From an uncultured Verrucomicrobiota bacterium (GTDB lineage: Bacteria > Verrucomicrobiota > Verrucomicrobiia > Opitutales > Opitutaceae), in NCBI GenBank assembly GCA_903876795.1, contig CAIRBK010000050.1, positions 1 to 64,000 of the forward strand: a DNA stretch of 64,000 nt, written 5' to 3'. Below are positions 56,601 to 63,008 of the stretch, in pieces; position 1 is the stretch's first letter; every line of letters begins with the position of its first letter. The notes below the pieces were generated by a model that was given only the letters and a program-made list of their open reading frames with translations, had not been told where the DNA came from and searched no databases. The position numbers and the translations under genes were made by a program.

Positions 56601-56643
56601 TAAGATCAACTCGACGTTGCCCAAACCTGCATTCAACAACTGA
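50650..56643 (+). CDS. Giant DUF4011 / SF1 helicase / Vsr-like nuclease protein
   Basis: 1997 residues. Order: a beta-rich N-terminal region; a transglutaminase-like segment with FGNCLDLSLLFAACCEQVGL (Cys about 224) and HEGHAYAGCWL (His about 252); DUF4011 (SRLLDLSLRNRLLNF, about 386-400); helicase motif I GPPGTGKSQTITNI (about 692); a long helical insert with two tandem duplications (about 880-1085 and 1160-1435); motif II VVIFDEASQIP (about 1582); motif III GDPKQLPP; motif VI NVAVTRAKHE (about 1825); and a C-terminal PD-(D/E)XK/Vsr-like nuclease (YRIDLAVVDP, GIECDGATYHRA, about 1890-1990). Such proteins are common in defence islands and probably act on invading DNA. No partner gene adjoins it, so it may act alone. 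Confidence 0.88.
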   Translation: MSTGPKTPSVTSLSIAVTVDPAINYAFQQNAIPVIKELRFQNDVIARKDLIIRLTTEPVFAAPVEIRLQGIAANGEYRVAALDLKLSHDFLAGLNEKVSGWLKTEVVDGDTVLCSRTDPIALLARNEWCGLVSLPEILAAFILPNDVGVMTILDRASELLREHTGRGAFNAYQDKSRKRAWEQIAAIYKAVGELDLRYMVAPASFETTGQKVRSPSDILTQRFGNCLDLSLLFAACCEQVGLHPVVLIHEGHAYAGCWLGETRMAEPTKDDLQDIRKGVDNSELTVFESTAVADERPGTLADAELLARPHLETEKPFRLALDVRRSRIARIHPLPIPGQVAATSTGSGGLVSSETGLGVRDFIDSVEVDVAPTVKAATRIDQWKSRLLDLSLRNRLLNFKETKCTIRILSSAPEHVEDELAAERELSLQPKPKLMSEDDPRHAATYTKQQRTDALNDHLCDELARGRLCTGLDESENARRLTELYRAARGALDENGTNTLFAAVGFLEWRETEHSDRVLRAPLLLVPVELKRKSVLEGFTLRRIDEETRLNVTLMEMLRQNFQKEIPGLDPLPEEDNGVNVTRVFQLFRDAVRDLAGWEVKTEIWLGQFSFTKFLLWKDLADRLEDLTRNRIVNHLVHDAGAQYPNPPEDITPRQLDDLFHPRDIFCPRSADSSQLAAVMAAAAGHDFVLEGPPGTGKSQTITNIIAHCLSRGKRVLFVAEKRAALDVVHRRLREDGLEPFCLELHSNKTGKADVLAQFDRTLKFIDQSSPSDWDHRTAELEKLRASLNAYTRALHRRNPSGLSAHYCLDYLLPRKDESVVRLDRWPSILETSAETLDGARLLCRLLQERSRPLVPLTDHALAPLAREEWSPSWAERTLDRMRELGGLATTALDATRELRTWLRRAGSTATRQELAHLGALVESLLAPEPVGAAFATTPWNQLAADLDGWIALARERPELRTKLMPIHIPVPANTVTMPCETWTDGAAERIFEHGRELVGFTKAAIESSRDLRMWLQAPGAHTSRAELAQFVALVDSLLSPAPVAEAFATTPWNQWVRDFDGWIALVKERVELRAKLVGYDETKLLALELDPLNQKWQSAQSAWFLMKWLRIGSVRRRLRTARLDKMKPDLATLGDVLTAALRLRAVNAALAAASLQAEKLLGDAWEHGEPQTDMLDYVRSWGGTLHDRLVACAPDGTDWQAQLRVLISGLFRDGPATYAIGTTVGNRLARFRDTIGKFDEAFGSFASEAALTRDPLDEARDHLAAVATALGQFLASAQRLRASNAQLAATAPTAQACLGVLWAKGEPSADALVRARAWGEVLHPRILACAGDDLGWLGQLRQLLAGLFGEGPTVYALGTSIGGRLVRYHEALTRFSEVYEAFATDVRLRREVFDTATDHLVAVQALTERLPTAWGRIRDWCSWQKVRHQGLALGLAPVIEKLESPEGHSLNLPALFERSFRRAMLFASIECSQALREFFGREHSERIERFREVDERLASLTRDLIRANLAGGIPRDQLQSDIPKSEIGLLRKEIGKKTRHIPVRQLLSRIPKLLPKLKPCVLMSPLSVAQYLEASHESFDVVIFDEASQIPVWDAIGAIARGKQLIVVGDPKQLPPTNFFNSSGDDEDDLTPEEHKDLESILDELMTNGLRHKRLQWHYRSRHEGLITFSNRQYYENDLLTFPSPEAGHGGVRFKHLPEARYDKGKSRTNRGEAVALVDDLVARLRKTDGPRRSFGVVTFSQAQQKLVEDLLDQKRREHPEIELHFGDEPPVEGEPVFVKNLESVQGDERDVILFSICYGPDESGKVSMNFGPLNRDGGERRLNVAVTRAKHEVLVYSGLRADQIDLTRTRAKGVRDLKYFLDYADRGPKALAAVTMASDEAEADSEFERMIADRIRKAGYDVHHQVGCSGYRIDLAVVDPSAPGRYLLGIECDGATYHRAATARDRDKLRQLILEGLGWKLHRIWSTDWWHDSDKEIEKLLSKINSTLPKPAFNN

Positions 56644-56703
56644 TTTTCGTGCCAATCCGTGGCTGGAAAAACCGAGATTTGGGCCATTTTGGTGCCTGTA
56701 GAT

Positions 56704-57243
56704 ATGACTTTATTTAACATCAAAAAGAGGCGACTAAAACCCTCCCGTTTCCCCCTCTACGTCTGGCTCGGCGCCCTGCCGTTTTTCACCGCGCACATCT
56801 GGCTCACCTCCCTCGAACTGCCGGCCCGGGTCGCCACGCACTTCAATGCGGCGGGCGAACCCGACGGCTGGATGACCCGCGATAACCATGTCGCCAGCCT
56901 GATCGCGCTCGGCCTCGGCATGTCGGCCTTCATCGTCGGCCTGTGCTACGCAATGCGCTGGTTCCCCAAAGCCCGACTGAGCGTGCCCAACCAGGCGCTT
57001 TGGCAAAAACCCGCCCACCGCCCCGCCGCCCTGGCCTTCATTTTCTATCACGCCTTCTGGCTCGGCACCTGGGCACTGGTGTTCATCGCGGCGGTCAACC
57101 ACTTCATCGTCGCCGCCAACCGCCCTGAGGCCGCCACCCTGGCCAATCGCGGCCTGCTGATCACCGCCGGCCTCTTCACGGCCGGCATTCTCGCCTGGAT
57201 TTTTATCCTCGTGCGTTTTTTCCAGAAGGCGCCGCCGCGCTGA
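56704..57243 (+). CDS. DUF1648-type membrane protein
   Basis: 179 residues from the ATG giving MTLFNIKKRRLKPSRFPLYV; a GTG 15 codons earlier is open but less likely. There are four hydrophobic segments. The first is followed by LPARVATHFNAAGEPDGWMT, the DUF1648 signature (P-x-x-x-x-x-H-F-N-x-x-G-x-x-D-G-W). Proteins with this domain include SdpI-like immunity and signal-transduction membrane proteins, but a lone copy like this has no assigned function. It starts 60 bp after the helicase-nuclease gene on the same strand; an SdpI-type relation to it is not supported by anything visible. Confidence 0.8.
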   Translation: MTLFNIKKRRLKPSRFPLYVWLGALPFFTAHIWLTSLELPARVATHFNAAGEPDGWMTRDNHVASLIALGLGMSAFIVGLCYAMRWFPKARLSVPNQALWQKPAHRPAALAFIFYHAFWLGTWALVFIAAVNHFIVAANRPEAATLANRGLLITAGLFTAGILAWIFILVRFFQKAPPR

Positions 57244-57454
57244 CCGCACGCGCCTGCCGCCCCCGCCGGATGTGCACGAACAGCACGACCGGCAAGGCCA
57301 GACCGAACCCGAGGTGCGCCAGGCTCGCCGCCGCGCGAAATCCTTCCGATCCCGAGTAATAAAGCGCGTAGCCGGTGGCCGCCAGCACGCCGCAAAACGC
57401 CACCATGCCCGCGCCGCTCGCGCGGTTGCCGCGTCCGTTCCGGGACGCGCTGCC
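57203..57454 (-). pseudogene. Truncated small membrane protein (C-terminal fragment)
   Basis: A minus-strand frame reads RGNRASGAGMVAFCGVLAAT, then GYALYYSGSEGFRAAASLAH and LGFGLALPVVLFVHIRRGR. There are two membrane helices with a His at the end of each. This looks like the C-terminal half of a small cytochrome b-type or DUF4405-like membrane protein. An in-frame stop lies just upstream, and nothing recognisable precedes it. The far end overlaps the last 40 bp of the convergent gene. From the Met at 57406 it would encode 67 residues. Confidence 0.45.
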
Positions 57455-57611
57455 TCAACCCAAACGCCCGGGGACGGGCGTTGCCATACGCAAACGGCAG
57501 GTGGCGCGCCCGCTCGCCACGGCCGGCCCGCCGGCCGACTTAAGGACCGTCGGAGCCCTTTTGGTTAAGCCGTAGCCTGCATTACCCTCATTAAATCATT
57601 CAAAAAATCAT

Positions 57612-57641
57612 AAATCACAGAAGAATCTATTGTTGTGATTT
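57612..57641 (-). terminator. Possible AT-rich terminator after the phytochrome gene
   Basis: AAATCACA (57612-57619) pairs with TGTGATTT (57634-57641). On the minus strand a T-run follows within 3 nt (57602-57607). The stem is weak and AT-only in parts. Confidence 0.4.
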
Positions 57642-57696
57642 TTGAGCTTTTTTTGGCGATTCGGCACCAGACGGTGGTTGTGACTGTAGTTTAACT

Positions 57697-60600
57697 TCAA
57701 CTGCTCTCGGCGAAGCCAGGAGGGGGGTGGGCAAGGATCATTTTTCCGAGGTCGGCAAGGGTGTAGGGCTTGGCGATGAAGCCGACGCCAAAGGGCGTCA
57801 TGCTGCCGCCTCGGTCCTGCCAGGCCTCGGAGTAGCCGCTCATGAGGAAGATGCGGGCCTCGGGGAGGAGCTGGCGCAGGGCGGGGGTGATTTCGAGGCC
57901 GCCCTCGCCGTCCTTGATGGTGATGTCGAGGAGGCACACGAGTTTGTTGCCCTGGTCGCGGTGGCCCGGGGCGGCGGCGAGGAGGGCGGCGCCGGTCTTG
58001 AAGCTGAGTATTTCCATGCCGATGCGGCTGAAAAATTCGTTGAGGAGGCGAGTTTGCACGGTGTCGTCCTCCAGGAGCAGGATGCGGGTGATGGCGCGAC
58101 CGGTTTCGTGAGGGGCGTCGATATTCTGAGGATGTTTAATGGAAGAGACGCCGCCTAGCTTCTTGGGCAGGGTGATGACAAAGACGGCCCCCGTGTTGGA
58201 GTTGGTCTCCAGCTTGATATGGCCGTTGAGCCGCTCGACGAGGCTGTGGACGACGTGGAGGCCGAGGCCGGAGCCGGCGGCCTTGGTGGTGACGTAGGGC
58301 TCGAAGATGCGCTCGCCGAGATTTTTGGGGATGCCCGGGCCGGTGTCGCGCAGGCGCAGCTGGATCTGGTCGGGGCGCGGGCTGGACGCGTCGAGGAAAA
58401 TGGAGCCTTTTTCCTTCATGGCCTGGCGCGCATTGATGAGGAGATTGAACAGGATCTGCTTGAGGAGGTTGGGGTCCGACGAGATGGTGAGCCCGTGGTC
58501 CTGCACATCGATCACGGCGCTGACGGCGGAGCCGCGCAGGGCGAAGGTGGTGGTCTCGCGCAGGAAGGTGACCAGGAGAATGGGCTCGTTGTGCAGGGGC
58601 TGGTCCTTGGTGAAAGCGAGCAACTGGCGGGCGACGTGGGTAGCGGCCTTGATCTCGCCGACGAGGTTGTTGGTAAGGTCCAGGACGTTGGCGGGGACGT
58701 CCGGGAGGCTTTGGATGAGCTCGGCGGAGAGGCTGATGGAGGCGAGGTAGTTGTTGAAATCGTGGGCGACGCCGCCGGCGAGGCGCTCGATGGCGTCGCG
58801 CTTGCCCTGCCGGAGGGTTTCGTCCTCGCCGAGCTTGCGGTCGGTGATGTCAAAAAAGTAGCCGTCCCAGACGTAGTTGCCGTCGTCGAGGACGCGGGGG
58901 CTGGAGGAGCCGTGGACCCAGCGGATGCCGCGCTCGGGGTGGACGATGCGGAAATCGGCCTCGAAGTCCCTGTGGCCGAGGAAGGCCGTGCTGATGCAGT
59001 CATCCAGGCGTGAGCGATCATCGGGGTGGACACGGGCAAAGAAGGGGGAGGCGTCGGTGCGTACATCATCCGGCGAGAGGGCGAAAATCGAGCGGATGCC
59101 CTCGGAGGCGTAGGAGAAGCAACTGCCGCCGCCGTAGGAGCGCCTGAACTCGTAGAGCATGCCCGGCACGTGCATGGAAATGGCGGCGACCTGTGCGTCG
59201 CGCTGGCGCAGGTCGTCCTGGGCCTGCTTGAGCTTGGTCTGGTCGAAGAGGTAGCTGCGGATGTTGACGCAGGTGCCGTCGGGGGCGTACTCGGGCAGGG
59301 TGAACTCATAGAACCAGCGGTAGCTGCCGTCGTGATGGCGGAGGCGATAGGAAGACTCGAAGAAGAGCATTTTTCGGAAGAGGCGTTCACGGGTGTCGGC
59401 GATGAGCTCGGCGAGGTCGGCGGGGTGGATGAGGCTTTCGTAGAGGAAGCCGGGCGCGGTGAGTTCTTCCGAAGAGTAGCCGATGAGGGAGCGGATGTTG
59501 GCGGAGACGTATTCGATGGGCCAGCCGCAGTCCGGACCGGTGATGAGCACGGCGACGGGGCCGACGGCGAAGAGGCGGCGTTCGCGTTCGACGAGGTCGG
59601 CGGCCCGCTTTTTTTCGGTGATGTCCGCCTGCACGCTGATGAAGCCGATGTGTTTGCCGTCGGGGGAAAAGTGGGGGACGATATCGAGCTGATTCCAGTA
59701 GGGGGTGCCATCCCTGGCATAGTTCAATAGCTCGCCTTGGTAACGTTGCTTCGTCTCGAGCGCGGCATGAATGGCTGCCAGGGTGGCGGGATCGCTGCCG
59801 GGTCCCTGGAGGAAAACGGGCGTGCGTCCGACAACCTCCGCCGAGGCATAGCCTGTGATGCGGGTGAACGAGTCGTTGACCCAGGTGATGCGCCGTTCGA
59901 TGTCGGTGAAAACGACGGAGTCGCCGGTGTGCTGGGTGACCAGGGCGAGGCGGGAGTTGGCTTCCTGGGTCTCGATCAGCGAGGTGACGTCTATTTTGCA
60001 GCCGACGACGCGCAACGGTTCGCCTTCGGGTCCCCAGGAGATGACCCGGCCGGAGTTGAGGTGGTAGCGCGTGGAACCGTCCTTGTGACGGAAGCGCATG
60101 CGCTCCTTGAAGGAGGTTTCGCCGCGGCTGGCGACGTGCCGGGCGAAGGAGCGGTCCGCCTTGGCCAAGTCTTCGGGGAAGGCGAAGGTGCGCCAGGCGT
60201 CGGGATGGTTTGGAAATTCGTCTTCGCCGTAGCCGAGCATGGCCTTGTAGGCGGGACTGTAGAACGCGACGCCCAGCTCGAGGTCGAAGTCCCAATAGCC
60301 GGCGAACGCATCGTCCAAAATGGTGCGGAGGATGGTGCGTTCTTCCTCGAGGGCGATTTCGCCGAGGTGGCGCTCGGTGATGTCGCGGGCGATGCAGAGG
60401 AACTGGCCGGGCGAGCTGGGCACTATCCGGGTCTCGTAGTGACATTGGCCGGTGTCGGGCAGGGCAAGGGTGTAGTGGATTTTCACCTCGGCTTTAGCCC
60501 CCGATTGCAGGAGGGCGATCGACTTGAAAAACTCGTCGGCGACTCCGGCGGGCAGGACCGTGCGGATGGATTTTCCGAGCAGCTCGGCCTTGGGCAGTGC

Positions 60601-62250
60601 GGCGGCGGCCCCGGCAGGGATATGGGCGTCCAGATGGATGCCGTCCTCATCAAGAACGAAGAGCACGTCGGGCATGGCGGCGAGCATGGCGACGCGGCGC
60701 TGTTCGCTGTAGCGGAACTTGGTCTCGGCGCGAAGGCGCTCCTGGATGAGCTGGCCGTTGCGCAGGGTGAGGGCGAGGTTGTGGACGTAATCCACCTCGG
60801 GTTCGGACCAGGGCTGGGAGCATCCGCGTTTGATTTCCGTCCACGCGGCAAACGAAGAGCGGGGGGTGAGCCGTCCATCGTCGCCCAAGGAAACGGTTTG
60901 GCGGGGATCGCCGCCCCAGCGCAATTCACGGGCAGATTCGGGGCGGAAAAACACCAGCCAGACTCTGGAGTTCGAGCCAAGGTTGGCCGCCAGGATGCCG
61001 GAAGCCGTGTTCGGCCACGGGAAATCGAGCTGGCGGGGCGCGTCCGGCAGGGCGACGTTGGATTTGTTTCCATGCCGGGTCTGCAACCAGGAAAACAGGA
61101 GGCGACAGCTTTCCCGGGACGGGCATTGGCCGATGAGGTCGGCGTCGTCCGGCCCAAGGAGAGCGGCCCCGTTGGCGGCAATGGGAGCGAGTATCGTCTC
61201 GGCCAGCGTGAGAAAAGTTTCCGCGGCGGTGTGCTGGCCGTTGAGTTGGAGCCCGGCGTGCACCACGTGGTTGCGGAGCGTGGCCTGCTGTAAGGAATGC
61301 TGCCGGCTGGTGATCGCGTCGATATGCACGCATGCGATCTCGGCGAGGGAGAGGGCGGTGTCGCGGTGCAGGGGCGGTATCCAGCGGGGGGTGTCGTGAT
61401 GGCAGGCGACCAGGCCCCAAAGTTTCCCGTCAACGACCAGACTGATGACAAGGGTGGCCCGCACATCCATGTTGCGCAGGTATTGGAGATGGACAGGAGA
61501 GACGGACCTGGCGGAGCAGCCCGTGAGGTTGAGGGCGGCGGCCGAGGTGCCACCACTGGCACTCAAGAGCGGAACGGGGGTGTAATCGACGTCGGGAATC
61601 AGGCGTATCCGGTCGGAAAGATACAGTTCGCGCGCCTGCGCGGGGATGTCGGTCGCGGGATAATGCAGGCCGAGGTAGCGGATGCGGTTGCCCTGCCGCG
61701 ATTCCGCGACGACCTCGCCATGCCAGTCCTCGTGGAACTTGTAGAGCATCACGCGGTGGTAACCCAGCATACTCCGGAAGAGGGCGGCGGTGGTGCCAAG
61801 AAGCGTCTCGATCGTGGTGCTGCGGGAAAGCTGCAGCAGATCGGCGGGCGTGATCACGGGCGCGAGGTTGGCGGAATCGCGCTGCCCGCATGATTCGATC
61901 TGCACGCACCAGTTTTCGGACTGTTGATGACTGCTGGCGACCAGTTCGATTTCCGGCTTGCCGGGAGGACGGAAAACGAGGGTGCGGCTCAGGCCGAGAC
62001 CGCTGTGCGCATAGGTTTCGGAGTCGAGGCCGGGAATCAGGTCCTGGACGGGGATGCCCAGGGCGGCACCGGGTGTGATGCCAAGAATGTCCGCAAGGTT
62101 GGCGCTGGCGTAAACGACCTCGGGATGGCCGCGCCGGCCCGCGAGCAGGGCGGCGTAGGGCTGGATTTTCCCTGGATAGCGGATGGGCTCATCAGCGCAC
62201 CGGGCGTGGAGTTCATCGAGACTGGGTTGGCGGGTGGGCTCTTCGGACAT
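57697..62250 (-). CDS. Hybrid bacteriophytochrome histidine kinase with five extra PAS domains
   Basis: 1517 residues from the ATG giving MSEEPTRQPSLDELHARCAD. Cys18 (RCADEPIRYPGKIQP) is the expected biliverdin attachment site. PAS_2 (about 18-120) is followed by GAF (about 150-315; HYPATDIPAQARELY with the conserved Asp, VHLQYLRNMDVRATLVISLV), then PHY (about 330-500) with the tongue motif PRSSF. Five PAS domains follow; the third is LOV-like (FLQGPGSDP, LLNYARDGTPYWN) but has TP where LOV has NC. Then come HisKA (VAHDFNNYLASISLS), HATPase (NLLINARQA, DTGPGIP, GSGLGLHVV) and a receiver (CLLDITIKDGEGG). It should sense red/far-red light and pass phosphate to its own and perhaps the upstream receiver. 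It lies 13 bp after the PP2C gene. No heme oxygenase gene is in the window. Confidence 0.93.
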   Translation of the reverse strand: MSEEPTRQPSLDELHARCADEPIRYPGKIQPYAALLAGRRGHPEVVYASANLADILGITPGAALGIPVQDLIPGLDSETYAHSGLGLSRTLVFRPPGKPEIELVASSHQQSENWCVQIESCGQRDSANLAPVITPADLLQLSRSTTIETLLGTTAALFRSMLGYHRVMLYKFHEDWHGEVVAESRQGNRIRYLGLHYPATDIPAQARELYLSDRIRLIPDVDYTPVPLLSASGGTSAAALNLTGCSARSVSPVHLQYLRNMDVRATLVISLVVDGKLWGLVACHHDTPRWIPPLHRDTALSLAEIACVHIDAITSRQHSLQQATLRNHVVHAGLQLNGQHTAAETFLTLAETILAPIAANGAALLGPDDADLIGQCPSRESCRLLFSWLQTRHGNKSNVALPDAPRQLDFPWPNTASGILAANLGSNSRVWLVFFRPESARELRWGGDPRQTVSLGDDGRLTPRSSFAAWTEIKRGCSQPWSEPEVDYVHNLALTLRNGQLIQERLRAETKFRYSEQRRVAMLAAMPDVLFVLDEDGIHLDAHIPAGAAAALPKAELLGKSIRTVLPAGVADEFFKSIALLQSGAKAEVKIHYTLALPDTGQCHYETRIVPSSPGQFLCIARDITERHLGEIALEEERTILRTILDDAFAGYWDFDLELGVAFYSPAYKAMLGYGEDEFPNHPDAWRTFAFPEDLAKADRSFARHVASRGETSFKERMRFRHKDGSTRYHLNSGRVISWGPEGEPLRVVGCKIDVTSLIETQEANSRLALVTQHTGDSVVFTDIERRITWVNDSFTRITGYASAEVVGRTPVFLQGPGSDPATLAAIHAALETKQRYQGELLNYARDGTPYWNQLDIVPHFSPDGKHIGFISVQADITEKKRAADLVERERRLFAVGPVAVLITGPDCGWPIEYVSANIRSLIGYSSEELTAPGFLYESLIHPADLAELIADTRERLFRKMLFFESSYRLRHHDGSYRWFYEFTLPEYAPDGTCVNIRSYLFDQTKLKQAQDDLRQRDAQVAAISMHVPGMLYEFRRSYGGGSCFSYASEGIRSIFALSPDDVRTDASPFFARVHPDDRSRLDDCISTAFLGHRDFEADFRIVHPERGIRWVHGSSSPRVLDDGNYVWDGYFFDITDRKLGEDETLRQGKRDAIERLAGGVAHDFNNYLASISLSAELIQSLPDVPANVLDLTNNLVGEIKAATHVARQLLAFTKDQPLHNEPILLVTFLRETTTFALRGSAVSAVIDVQDHGLTISSDPNLLKQILFNLLINARQAMKEKGSIFLDASSPRPDQIQLRLRDTGPGIPKNLGERIFEPYVTTKAAGSGLGLHVVHSLVERLNGHIKLETNSNTGAVFVITLPKKLGGVSSIKHPQNIDAPHETGRAITRILLLEDDTVQTRLLNEFFSRIGMEILSFKTGAALLAAAPGHRDQGNKLVCLLDITIKDGEGGLEITPALRQLLPEARIFLMSGYSEAWQDRGGSMTPFGVGFIAKPYTLADLGKMILAHPPPGFAESS

Positions 62251-62263
62251 GGTAACCGTGCGG

Positions 62264-63008
62264 TCAGGCCGAAGGCGGAATCGCTTCGGAAAAAAAGTCG
62301 ATGACGATGGCCGTGGCATTGTCTCGGCCGCCGCGGACATTCGCAACATGGATGAGGGCCTGCGCGAAGCCGAGCGGGCTGGGCTGGGCGACGCTCAGGG
62401 CGGCGAGGTCGGTGGTGTCGAGGGCGCAGGTGACGCCGTCGCTGCAAAGGATGATGCGGTCGCCCGGCGACACGGCGACGCGATGGGTTTCGCAGGAGAG
62501 AGGGGCCGACTGGCCGAGGTAGCGGTCGAGCGTGGCCGGCGGTAGAAAACCGGCGGCGGGCGCGAGACCGACGACCACGACGGGGGGCGGGGCTGGTGTG
62601 CTCCGTGGTGAGGCGCACGACTTCGCCGGCGCGGCCGCGTTGAATGAAGGCGGCGCTGTCGCCGACGTGGGCGATTTCGCAGCATCCGGGGCCGATGCGC
62701 AGGAGCGTGAGCGTGGTGCCGATGCCCATGTGCCGGTGGATCACGCGGCCGAGCTGGCCGACGGCGTCGTGGCAGGCGGCGACGAGTTCGGCGAGCGGGC
62801 GGCCGGGATCGGCGGGCGGCGTGGCCTGCCGGATAAGACTGCGGATGGCGCATTCGCTGGCGCGTTCGCCGTAGGGCAGGCCGCCGATGCCGTCGGCGAT
62901 GGCGAACAGGCCGCGGGGGACGTCGAGGAGGTAGCGGTCCTCGTTGGTTGCGCGCATGCGGCCCACGGTGGTGGCGGCCCCGGCGGAGGTTTGAACGGCG
63001 GAGTTCAA
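62264..63008 (-). pseudogene. PP2C-type Ser/Thr phosphatase, frameshifted as sequenced
   Basis: A TTG start overlaps the upstream stop (TTGA). The first frame gives GRMRATNEDRYLLDVPRGLF, AIADGIGGLPYGERASE and IAHVGDSAAFIQRGRAGEVV as far as RLTTEHTSPAP. The second frame then continues LAPAAGFLPPATLDRYLGQS, SPGDRIILCSDGVTCALD and RGGRDNATAIVIDFF. All PP2C metal motifs are present across the two frames. The shift falls in a run of six G on the plus strand (62582-62587), where five would keep the frame. That makes a sequencing indel likely, so the gene may well be intact. Expected product about 245 residues, cytoplasmic. It lies between a receiver gene and the phytochrome gene, suggesting a phosphorylation branch in the same pathway. 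Confidence 0.85.

Noticed and set aside
59737-61293. 518-residue plus-strand open frame inside the phytochrome gene
   Set aside because: Gly/Val/Glu-rich antisense shadow; the minus strand has continuous GAF, PHY and PAS motifs.
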